Source of the DNA: an uncultured Flavobacterium sp.
GTDB taxonomy: Bacteria > Bacteroidota > Bacteroidia > Flavobacteriales > Flavobacteriaceae
Direction of reading: 5' to 3'
DNA: 12,742 nt
Assembly: GCA_946479395.1 (NCBI GenBank)
Contig: CAMLFV010000074.1
Location: 1-12,742, forward strand
Shown: piece after piece, positions 6,380 to 12,600 of the stretch
How the letters are laid out: every line of letters begins with the position of its first letter
Position numbering within the stretch: position 1 is the stretch's first letter
Made by a program: the position numbers and the translations under genes
Notes under the pieces: model-generated
Told to the model about the DNA's origin: nothing
The model's database searches: none
Seen by the model: only the letters and a program-made list of their open reading frames with translations

Positions 6380-8782
6380 TTATAATTTTACATTTCGCAA
6401 ACGCACCGCATTTCCAATAACCGATACCGAACTTAAGCACATTGCCAAAGCAGCAATCATTGGCGAAAGCAGCATTCCCGTGGCGTAATACAGAACTCCG
6501 GCAGCAACAGCAATACCTATAACATTGTAAATAAAGGCGAAAAACAGGTTTTGTTGAATGTTTTTCATTACGCGCCCACTTAAATTGTATGCTTTTTTAA
6601 GATTTGCAAAAGAACTGTTTAGTAGGGTAATTTTTGCAAAATCTTGCGCCAGATCTGATCCGTTACCCATTGCAATTCCAATATCAGCTTTGGCAAGGGC
6701 AGGTGCATCGTTAATTCCGTCGCCAATCATGGTAATAATTTTTCCTTCTTTTTGGATCGATTCTATCATTGCTAATTTATCTTGCGGAAGCTGCTGTGCA
6801 AAAACTTCATCAATTCCCACTTGGTTTGCAATAGCGTTTGCGGTTAGCTGATGATCGCCCGTTAACATGATGATCTTTATGTTTTTTGAATGAAGATACG
6901 CAATGATTTCTTTTACTTCGGGTTTTACCGCATCGTGAATAACTGCCAAACCAACCAATTCATTGTTTCTGGCGATGTATGAAACCGTTTTTTCCTGATT
7001 TTGAATTTCGGTTACTTGCGATTTTATTTCTTTTGATATTTCTAATTGATTTTGATTCAGCAATGCTTCGTTTCCTAATAAAATCTTTTTGCCACCAATC
7101 ATTCCTTGTATGCCTTTTCCTTGAACATTCGCAACCATTTTCGATGGTTTAAAATCGATATTTCTCTCTTTTGCTTTATCGGTAAAGGCTTTGGAAATTG
7201 GGTGTTCACTTCTTGCATTTAAATCTGCAGTAATTTTTATCAATTCTTCTTCAGAAAAATCTTTCAACGGAATAATTTGTTCTAACGATGGTTTTCCTTC
7301 GGTCAGAGTTCCGGTTTTATCGGTAATAATTACATTCGTTTTCTGCAATAATTCCAAAGCTTCAGCTTTTTTTATAAGAATTCCGTATTCGGCTCCTTTG
7401 CCAATTCCCACCGAAATCGAAACCGGAGTTGCCAATCCCAATGCGCACGGACACGCAATGATTAATACCGAAATAGCGTTTTGTAAACCGAATAAAAGTG
7501 ATGCTTCGGTTGAAAAAAATTCCCAATAAATAAAGGTACAAACGGCAATTAAAACGACGATAGGTACAAAATAACCCGAAATTTTATCGGCTAAACGCTG
7601 AATTGGTGCGCGTGAAAGGCTGGCTTTATTTACCATTTCAATAATCTGTGCAATGGTTGTTGTTTGCCCAATTCGAGTTGCTTTCATGGTAAAAGATTGA
7701 TCGGTATTGATGCTTCCCGCCAAAACCTCATCATTTTCTTTTTTGTTTACAGGTAAAGGTTCGCCGGTTAATAACGCTTCGTTTACCGATGTTTTTCCGG
7801 ATAGAATGATACCATCAACAGGAATTTTTTCGCCGGGTTTAACCAATAATTCATCGTTAATCTGTACTTTATCGATATCAATTTCGGTTGAATTTCCGTT
7901 GATTAGAATAGTAGCTTTCTGCGGAACAAGATTCAGTAAATGTTCTAAAGACGATTTTGTTTTTTGATGGGCACGAGCTTCTAACCATTGTCCTAAAATC
8001 ATCAACGTAAAAATCACTGCAACGCTTTCAAAATAAATCGGTAAATGATCGCTTGTGTGAAATGCATGCGGATTTAAAATAACGTAAACCGAGAAAGCGT
8101 AAGCCGCAACCGCACCTAAACCAATTAAACTGAACATGTTTAAATTCCATGTTTTAAAGGAAACATACGCGCGTTTTAAGTATTTTCTACCCAAAAACAA
8201 TACAGCGGTTGTGCCAATAAACTGCATCCAAAGTGCAACATTGTAAGGAATTATTTTGTAGATAAAACTATCGTGGCTCATACCAAACATGGCAATAAAA
8301 AACACGGGAATAGTTATAGCTGCCGATTGTATCAAAAGTTTTTTTAGATGATTCAATTCATCGTTATTTTTGGTTGATCCGCCAATTTGTACCAGATCCA
8401 TTCCGCAAACAGGGCAACCCACATTACTGTCGTAAACCTTATCGCCTTCACACAACATAGGGCAATAATATTTACCGGCTAAATGTTCTAATTGTTTTGG
8501 TGGTTCGTTATGATTGTTGTGATTGTGTACGGCATGATGTGCGATTTCTGAAAGTTCTTCGGATCCATCTGGCTTAACAGTAATTTCCTGGATGGTGTAC
8601 GGACCTTTGTTTGAAAGTGCATGCTGTAAATCTTCCAGGGAGATTTTTTTGTTCGATTCTATAACAGCTTCGGCAGGATTCAGGCTGACTTCAACTTTAT
8701 CGGCAATGGTTTGCAACGCTTCGGTAACTTTGGCTTGGCAGCCGCTACACGTCATTTCGTTTATTTTATATCGGGTTTTCAT
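6380..8782 (-). CDS. copA: Cu(I)-exporting P1B-1-type ATPase
   Basis: This membrane pump uses ATP to expel monovalent copper from the cytoplasm. The 800-residue layout in order: an HMA domain (about 1-68) with Cys12-Ser-Gly-Cys15; a histidine-rich linker (82-92, HHAVHNHNNHN); a small metal-binding domain with Cys107, Cys111, Cys123 and Cys126 ending in CPVCGMDL; transmembrane helices from about 146; the actuator domain with TGEP (339-342); the membrane metal site CPC (444-446); the phosphorylation site DKTGT (Asp488); the nucleotide-site SEHP (525-528); the hinge GDGIND (687-692); and two C-terminal helices. Tyr752-Asn753 and the MCLSS motif (781-785) are the P1B-1 residues that point to Cu(I) rather than zinc or cadmium. 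It is divided from its likely regulator by one unrelated gene. Its promoter region holds an inverted repeat and no good -33 element, which suggests activated expression. Confidence 0.95.
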   Translation of the reverse strand: MKTRYKINEMTCSGCQAKVTEALQTIADKVEVSLNPAEAVIESNKKISLEDLQHALSNKGPYTIQEITVKPDGSEELSEIAHHAVHNHNNHNEPPKQLEHLAGKYYCPMLCEGDKVYDSNVGCPVCGMDLVQIGGSTKNNDELNHLKKLLIQSAAITIPVFFIAMFGMSHDSFIYKIIPYNVALWMQFIGTTAVLFLGRKYLKRAYVSFKTWNLNMFSLIGLGAVAAYAFSVYVILNPHAFHTSDHLPIYFESVAVIFTLMILGQWLEARAHQKTKSSLEHLLNLVPQKATILINGNSTEIDIDKVQINDELLVKPGEKIPVDGIILSGKTSVNEALLTGEPLPVNKKENDEVLAGSINTDQSFTMKATRIGQTTTIAQIIEMVNKASLSRAPIQRLADKISGYFVPIVVLIAVCTFIYWEFFSTEASLLFGLQNAISVLIIACPCALGLATPVSISVGIGKGAEYGILIKKAEALELLQKTNVIITDKTGTLTEGKPSLEQIIPLKDFSEEELIKITADLNARSEHPISKAFTDKAKERNIDFKPSKMVANVQGKGIQGMIGGKKILLGNEALLNQNQLEISKEIKSQVTEIQNQEKTVSYIARNNELVGLAVIHDAVKPEVKEIIAYLHSKNIKIIMLTGDHQLTANAIANQVGIDEVFAQQLPQDKLAMIESIQKEGKIITMIGDGINDAPALAKADIGIAMGNGSDLAQDFAKITLLNSSFANLKKAYNLSGRVMKNIQQNLFFAFIYNVIGIAVAAGVLYYATGMLLSPMIAALAMCLSSVSVIGNAVRLRNVKL

Positions 8783-8784
8783 AT

Positions 8785-8818
8785 GATTCTATCTTTTATT
8801 GTAAAGATACTTAGAATC
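8785..8818 (-). promoter_or_regulatory. copA promoter with overlapping inverted repeat (candidate operator)
   Basis: GATTCTATCTTT (8785-8796) is repeated inverted at 8803-8818 as AAAGATACTTAGAATC, with four extra bases (ACTT, or an equivalent register) in that arm and a six-base centre. The likely -7 element on the minus strand, TATCTTTA (8802-8809, close to TAnnTTTG), lies inside the repeat. At the expected 19-21 base spacing I see no TTG; the nearest (8825-8827) is 15 bases away. A promoter with a poor -33 element over a palindrome fits control by a regulator. A weak RNA hairpin in the leader is the alternative. Confidence 0.5.
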
Positions 8819-8842
8819 CTAAACCAACCGCTTACATAATTT

Positions 8843-9535
8843 TTAAAAAGGTTTGTATAATTTTAAGATATCGTTCTTCTTCTTTTTATAATGTAGACCA
8901 TTATCATTTAACTTTTTCAGGAATGTTTTTCTTTTTGGAAGTGTTTTTTCAAAGTTATAGTATTTTTTTCTTAAAGAAAAAGCGCTTGAAGCTATATAAT
9001 AGATTTCTTGATAAAGGATTGCTTTTTGAATATCTTCTTTTTTAGGTGGAAAGAAATAGTATGTTTGAAAGCTATATTTATTGTCTATAAAAAATTCAAG
9101 AAGTAGAGGTTCATTCATATCAATTTTTTCGGATAGCCTACCATATCTATTTTGTTTTGAAAGCGTAATATTTTCAAAGGCTCTCTTTACTTCAGTACTA
9201 TCTAAAATTTGTGTTTCGTAATATTGAACGTATGATTCTGTTTTGGTCTTTTTCTTTTTTATAGTTTTATATTCAGTAATATAATTTGTCAATGTTCCCG
9301 AATATTTATTTTCGTGAGTTTGGTATATATCAATCAACTGACCTTTATAAGTTATTCTGATGTGTTGTTTGTTTGATGAGTTTTTTATCGATGGTAAATT
9401 GTAGAACATGCTGTCAACAATAATTTTCGGAGTATTATAAAGAGTTTCTAAAGAATCAAAATCTTTAACTTTTAATTGAGCTATTGAAAAGTTAGTTGTA
9501 AAACAGACTAGCAATAAAAATAAATACTTTTTCAT
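8843..9535 (-). CDS. Hypothetical secreted or periplasmic protein
   Basis: I do not recognise this 230-residue protein. It begins MKKYLFLLLVCFTTNFSIAQ, a clear Sec signal peptide with likely cleavage after Ala19, so the product is exported. It is not a lipoprotein: Cys11 lies inside the hydrophobic core. The mature part is rich in Lys, Tyr and Ile, has a very basic patch (KTIKKKKTKTES, about 92-103) and a basic C-terminus, and has no metal-binding cysteine or histidine cluster. The gene looks richer in A and T than copA or gcvT. It starts just after the terminator of the regulator gene and ends 60 bases before copA, so it separates a sensor from its probable target. A recent insertion or lineage-specific gene is likely. 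The ATG at 9535 is supported by the signal peptide. Confidence 0.75.
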   Translation of the reverse strand: MKKYLFLLLVCFTTNFSIAQLKVKDFDSLETLYNTPKIIVDSMFYNLPSIKNSSNKQHIRITYKGQLIDIYQTHENKYSGTLTNYITEYKTIKKKKTKTESYVQYYETQILDSTEVKRAFENITLSKQNRYGRLSEKIDMNEPLLLEFFIDNKYSFQTYYFFPPKKEDIQKAILYQEIYYIASSAFSLRKKYYNFEKTLPKRKTFLKKLNDNGLHYKKKKNDILKLYKPF

Positions 9536-9550
9536 ATTATTGTAACTATA

Positions 9551-9579
9551 AAAACAAAAACCTCTGTAAAAGAGGTTTT
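9551..9579 (-). terminator. Intrinsic terminator after the HMA-AraC regulator gene
   Basis: On the minus strand AAAACCTCT (9571-9579) pairs with AGAGGTTTT (9557-9565) around a five-base loop, followed by a T-rich tract (9551-9556). It overlaps the regulator's stop codon and ends about 16 bases before the ATG of the secreted-protein gene. Confidence 0.75.
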
Positions 9580-10150
9580 ATTTAGTTTCGGTATTTTGTA
9601 AAACTTCTTCTTTAGAAATTTTTATATCTTTAAAATGCGTTGGTGCCAAACCGGTTACTTTTTTAAACTGATTGCTTAAATGCCCCACCGAACTGTAATT
9701 CATTTTGTAGGCAATTTCGCTCAACGTTAATTCATCATAAACCAATAATTCTTTTACCTTTTCTATTTTTTGAAGAATGTAGTATTGCTCAATGGTCTGC
9801 GATTCCTGATTAGAAAATAACGAACTTAACGTATGATATTCCGTTTGCAGCTTACTTGCCAAATATTCAGAAAGCGTAATAGTTAAATCGTTCATGTCTT
9901 TAGAAACCAACTCAATTATTTGATTTTTAATACGTTCAATCAGCATACTTTTTCTATCGCTCAATATTTCAAAACCTAAAGGTGTAATGGCATTCTGAAT
10001 TTTATCTCGATCTGCAAGTGTAATTGGCTCGTGAAATTCAATCATTCCTAAATCTACGTCATTTAAATCGTAACCTAAATCTTCCATCGTTTTTTCAATA
10101 ACCATAATACATCGCGGGCAAACCATGTTTTTAATACGTAGGGTTTTCAT
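9578..10150 (-). CDS. HMA-like domain fused to an AraC-type DNA-binding domain, putative metal-responsive regulator
   Basis: The 190-residue protein has two parts. Residues 1-65 (MKTLRIKNMVCPRCIMVIEK ... ITPLGFEIL) look like a heavy-metal-associated fold of the beta-alpha-beta-beta-alpha-beta kind, with a CxxC metal site Cys11-Pro-Arg-Cys14 placed just as in copper chaperones. Residues about 75-178 form a minimal AraC domain with two helix-turn-helix units: LSEYLASKLQTEYHTLSSLF, and LTLSEIAYKMNYSSVGHLSN leading into FKKVTGLAPTHFK, the usual AraC signature. There is no sugar-binding cupin or periplasmic part, so it is a cytoplasmic one-component regulator. It lies upstream of copA on the same strand and divergent from a FrnE-like gene, so copper or thiol stress control is the natural guess. 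The domain reading is by eye; the metal and the targets are inferred. Confidence 0.85.
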   Translation of the reverse strand: MKTLRIKNMVCPRCIMVIEKTMEDLGYDLNDVDLGMIEFHEPITLADRDKIQNAITPLGFEILSDRKSMLIERIKNQIIELVSKDMNDLTITLSEYLASKLQTEYHTLSSLFSNQESQTIEQYYILQKIEKVKELLVYDELTLSEIAYKMNYSSVGHLSNQFKKVTGLAPTHFKDIKISKEEVLQNTETK

Positions 10151-10176
10151 AAATCTTACTTTTATTGTGATTTTTT

Positions 10177-10184
10177 CAAATATA
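10177..10184 (-). promoter_or_regulatory. -7 element of the HMA-AraC regulator promoter
   Basis: On the minus strand this reads TATATTTG, a perfect match to TAnnTTTG, 27 bases... before the ATG region at 10150. The -33 position at about 20 bases upstream is T-rich (from TTTTTAAAA, 10201-10209) but lacks TTG. Transcription would begin near 10170, giving a leader of about 20 bases without a Shine-Dalgarno sequence. Confidence 0.6.
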
Positions 10185-10186
10185 TC

Positions 10187-10223
10187 ATAAACCCCTCGGT
10201 TTTAAAAATTATTTAGGGTTTAT
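10187..10223. repeat. Inverted repeat ATAAACCC/GGGTTTAT upstream of the regulator gene
   Basis: ATAAACCC (10187-10194) and GGGTTTAT (10216-10223) are perfect eight-base inverted arms 21 bases apart. The pair lies just upstream of the regulator's -7 element and covers its -33 region, a place where an autoregulator could bind. It is also upstream of the divergent FrnE-like gene. The function is inferred from position only. Confidence 0.4.
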
Positions 10224-10259
10224 TTCGTTCAACAGTCAAAATTACGCTTTTATTTATCA

Positions 10260-10280
10260 GCAGAAATATTTGGCAGAAAT
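10260..10280 (+). repeat. Direct repeat GCAGAAAT upstream of the FrnE-like gene (candidate AraC-type site)
   Basis: GCAGAAAT occurs at 10260-10267 and again at 10273-10280, a 13-base period. The repeats end 26 bases before the -7 element at 10307, just upstream of where the -33 element would lie, the usual place for an AraC-family activator to bind. AraC proteins often bind direct repeats. No copy is seen upstream of copA, so a shared regulator is not shown. Confidence 0.35.
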
Positions 10281-10306
10281 TTCATAGAAAATTAATATTG
10301 AAGCCG

Positions 10307-10314
10307 TAAATTTG
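10307..10314 (+). promoter_or_regulatory. -7 element of the FrnE-like gene promoter
   Basis: TAAATTTG is a perfect match to TAnnTTTG, 16 bases before the ATG at 10331. No TTG is present at the normal -33 distance (around 10284-10288 the sequence reads CATAG), so the promoter may need an activator. The leader would be only about 10 bases. Confidence 0.6.
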
Positions 10315-10330
10315 AGTAAAACTAATTAAA

Positions 10331-11020
10331 ATGAAAGTACAGATTTGGTCGGATATCATGTGTCCGTTTTGTTATATAGGGAAGAAAAATTTTGAAGCTG
10401 CTTTAGAAAAGCTTTCTTTTAAAGATGAGGTAGAAGTAGAATGGAAAAGTTATCAGTTAGATCCGGAATTGAGCGAAACATCAGGTTCCAAAACAATTAA
10501 CGAATACCTTGCCGAACGCAAAAGAATGCCCATTGCACAGATCGAACAAATGCAGCAGCGCATAAAAGATATGGGCAAACAGGTGGGTATTGGTTTTAAT
10601 ATAGAAAATGCAATTGTTGCAAATACCTTTCCGGCGCACAAACTGATCCATTTTGCAGCAAAAAGCAATAAGGCGAATGAAGCAGAAGAATTGTTGTTTC
10701 ATGCGTATTTTATCGACGGAAAAAATGTTGCCGATCACGAAGTATTGGTAAATATTGCCGAAGAATTAGGTTTGGATACCGATCAGGCGCAGTATGTTTT
10801 AAATTCCGATTCGTTTGATTACGAAGTAAAACATGATATTTTAGAAGCAAGAAATATTGGAGTTACAGGCGTTCCGTTTTTTCTGTTGAACGACAAATAC
10901 ACACTTTCGGGTGCACAACCGGTAGATTTGTTTGTTGAAGCTTTAACACAAACGTATAACGAAACCAATGCGAATAATTCAGCTGAAGGAAATTCGTGTA
11001 CAATTGATGGTTGTGAATAA
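10331..11020 (+). CDS. FrnE-like DsbA-family thiol oxidoreductase (DSBA/2-hydroxychromene-2-carboxylate isomerase fold)
   Basis: The 229-residue protein has the thioredoxin-fold DSBA layout: strand MKVQIWSDIM, active site Cys11-Pro-Phe-Cys14, a helical insertion (about 55-170), and the cis-proline loop GVTGVPFF (Val181-Pro182) before the last strands. No signal peptide is present, so it acts in the cytoplasm, unlike classical DsbA. Beyond the fold there is a tail with a second cysteine pair, Cys223-X4-Cys228. Deinococcus radiodurans FrnE, a cadmium-inducible disulfide isomerase linked to oxidative stress tolerance, also combines CxxC with a C-terminal CX4C. It is divergent from a CxxC-bearing regulator close to a copper exporter, which agrees with repair of thiols under metal stress. 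A small lipoprotein gene follows after 17 bases and is probably co-transcribed. Confidence 0.88.
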   Translation: MKVQIWSDIMCPFCYIGKKNFEAALEKLSFKDEVEVEWKSYQLDPELSETSGSKTINEYLAERKRMPIAQIEQMQQRIKDMGKQVGIGFNIENAIVANTFPAHKLIHFAAKSNKANEAEELLFHAYFIDGKNVADHEVLVNIAEELGLDTDQAQYVLNSDSFDYEVKHDILEARNIGVTGVPFFLLNDKYTLSGAQPVDLFVEALTQTYNETNANNSAEGNSCTIDGCE

Positions 11021-11037
11021 TTTTAAAACAAATATTT

Positions 11038-11439
11038 ATGAATAGAATCCTAATATTTTCATTATTAATTACTTTAATTTCTTGTAATTCTAACAATAAA
11101 GATCAGATAATTCAAGAATTAAAAAAAGAGAATGATTCTTTAAAATCAAAAATTGAAGCTGATTACGATAATGATTTGACTAATTATCTTTTTTATGTAA
11201 TGAATAAAGATGGAAGAACTATTGGAGCATTATCAAAATATGATGAGAAATTACCAGAATATGATTTAATTGTTGATAAAAACGGAATAAAGGATACTTT
11301 AATTAAAAATAGTACCGATTCTAGAATGTATTTTAATTTAGATAAACAAGTTTTTTCTGATTCGTTAACAAAAGTTAATCTAAAATTCAGAAAATCGGGC
11401 ACTCAGTTTTTTGGAATAAAAATTAGTGTATCTGAATAA
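11038..11439 (+). CDS. Small hypothetical lipoprotein
   Basis: I do not recognise this 133-residue protein. It begins MNRILIFSLLITLISCNSNN, a lipoprotein signal peptide with lipobox LISC, so Cys16 would be lipidated and the protein membrane-anchored. After the anchor there is a short predicted coiled coil (QIIQELKKENDSLKSKIEA, about 24-42), then a beta-rich globular part with no cysteine. The gene is very AT-rich compared with its neighbours, which suggests a lineage-specific or acquired gene. It lies 17 bases after the FrnE-like gene and is followed by a strong terminator, so the two probably share a transcript. Confidence 0.75.
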   Translation: MNRILIFSLLITLISCNSNNKDQIIQELKKENDSLKSKIEADYDNDLTNYLFYVMNKDGRTIGALSKYDEKLPEYDLIVDKNGIKDTLIKNSTDSRMYFNLDKQVFSDSLTKVNLKFRKSGTQFFGIKISVSE

Positions 11440-11450
11440 TATTAAAGTGT

Positions 11451-11487
11451 AAACCTGCAAGATTTCAATAATCTTGTAGGTTTTTTT
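11451..11487 (+). terminator. Intrinsic terminator after the lipoprotein gene
   Basis: AAACCTGCAAGATT (11451-11464) pairs with AATCTTGTAGGTTT (11470-11483), with one G-U pair and a five-base loop, followed by a T-run to 11487. It ends the FrnE-like/lipoprotein unit ahead of the pyrD promoter. Confidence 0.88.
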
Positions 11488-11550
11488 ATAAACACGCAAC
11501 CTTTTTAAATCTTTCAATTATTAAATCTTTTAATTTGATTTCAAAAAAAC

Positions 11551-11558
11551 TACTTTTG
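11551..11558 (+). promoter_or_regulatory. -7 element of the pyrD promoter
   Basis: TACTTTTG matches TAnnTTTG exactly, 22 bases before the pyrD ATG. TTTG at 11534-11537 is only 13 bases upstream, too close for a normal -33 element; at the usual distance the sequence is only T-rich (CTTTT, 11527-11531). Confidence 0.5.
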
Positions 11559-11580
11559 CAAATCTTTAAATTATGCAATC

Positions 11581-12600
11581 ATGTACAAGTCAATAATTCG
11601 TCCGCTTTTATTTAAATGTGATCCAGAAAAAGTGCATCATTTTACTTTTTCAATGATAAAAACCATGCACGCCATTCCGGGTATGAAATCGATTTTTAAA
11701 TCGATTTATCAGGTAAACGACAAAAGATTGGAACGAGAAGTTTTTGGCTTAAAATTTAAAAATCCGGTTGGTTTAGCTGCAGGATTAGATAAAGATGCAA
11801 AAATTTACAATGAATTGGATGCGTTTGGCTTCGGATTTATAGAAATTGGAACTATTACTCCAAAACCGCAAGAGGGAAATCCGAAAAAGCGTTTGTTCCG
11901 TTTAAAAGAAGATTCTGGAATTATCAACAGAATGGGCTTTAACAATGGCGGAATTGATTTGGCAATTGAGCGCTTAAAGCAAAATAAAGGTGTTTTAATA
12001 GGTGGAAACATCGGTAAAAACAAAGTTACTCCAAACGAAGAAGCCGTAAACGATTACCTAATTTGTTTCGATGCGTTGTATCCGTATGTTGATTATTTCG
12101 TTGTAAATGTAAGCTCGCCAAACACACCTAATTTACGTGCGTTGCAAGACAAAGAACCGTTAACAGAATTGTTATCTACTTTACAAAATAAAAATCTTCA
12201 GCAACCAAAGCAAAAACCAATACTTTTAAAAATCGCTCCAGATTTAACCAATGAGCAATTGTTGGATATTATTGATATTGTCAACGATACTAAAATTGCA
12301 GGTGTAATTGCTACAAATACCACTATTTCGCGCGATGGATTACAATCTGTAAATAAAATTGAAGTTGGCGGATTATCAGGTAAACCGTTAGCAAAAAGAT
12401 CAACCGAAGTCATTCGTTTTCTATCAGAAAAAAGCAATAAATCGTTCCCGATTATCGGTGTAGGTGGAATTCATTCTGCTGCAGATGCGTTGGAGAAATT
12501 AGATGCGGGCGCAGCTTTGGTTCAAATTTATACAGGCTTTATTTACGAAGGTCCGGCATTGATTAAAGAAATTAACCAAGCGATTTTAAAACGCAGTTAA
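11581..12600 (+). CDS. pyrD: Dihydroorotate dehydrogenase (quinone), class 2
   Basis: PyrD oxidises dihydroorotate to orotate in pyrimidine synthesis and passes electrons through FMN to membrane quinone. The 339-residue length and the N-terminal extension of about 50 residues ([20 protein letters not shown]) that forms the quinone-side helices mark class 2. Visible motifs are [13 protein letters not shown] (61-73), [20 protein letters not shown] (117-122 region), [20 protein letters not shown] with the catalytic base at Ser179, [21 protein letters not shown] and the phosphate-binding [11 protein letters not shown] with [10 protein letters not shown]. An ATG at 11573 is out of frame, so 11581 is the start. 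Its stop overlaps the start of the next gene by one base (TAATG), which suggests translational coupling. Confidence 0.96.
   Translation: MYKSIIRPLLFKCDPEKVHHFTFSMIKTMHAIPGMKSIFKSIYQVNDKRLEREVFGLKFKNPVGLAAGLDKDAKIYNELDAFGFGFIEIGTITPKPQEGNPKKRLFRLKEDSGIINRMGFNNGGIDLAIERLKQNKGVLIGGNIGKNKVTPNEEAVNDYLICFDALYPYVDYFVVNVSSPNTPNLRALQDKEPLTELLSTLQNKNLQQPKQKPILLKIAPDLTNEQLLDIIDIVNDTKIAGVIATNTTISRDGLQSVNKIEVGGLSGKPLAKRSTEVIRFLSEKSNKSFPIIGVGGIHSAADALEKLDAGAALVQIYTGFIYEGPALIKEINQAILKRS

Noticed and set aside
6380..8782. CopA as a Zn/Cd/Pb exporter
   Set aside because: The last two membrane helices carry the YN and MxxSS residues of P1B-1 Cu(I) pumps, and the CPC motif and HMA CxxC agree with copper.
10331..11020. 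FrnE-like protein as a periplasmic DsbA
   Set aside because: It has no signal peptide or membrane anchor; the protein starts directly with the first strand of the fold.
11573..11575. ATG just upstream of pyrD as an alternative start
   Set aside because: It is eight bases from 11581 and therefore in another frame; it does not extend PyrD.
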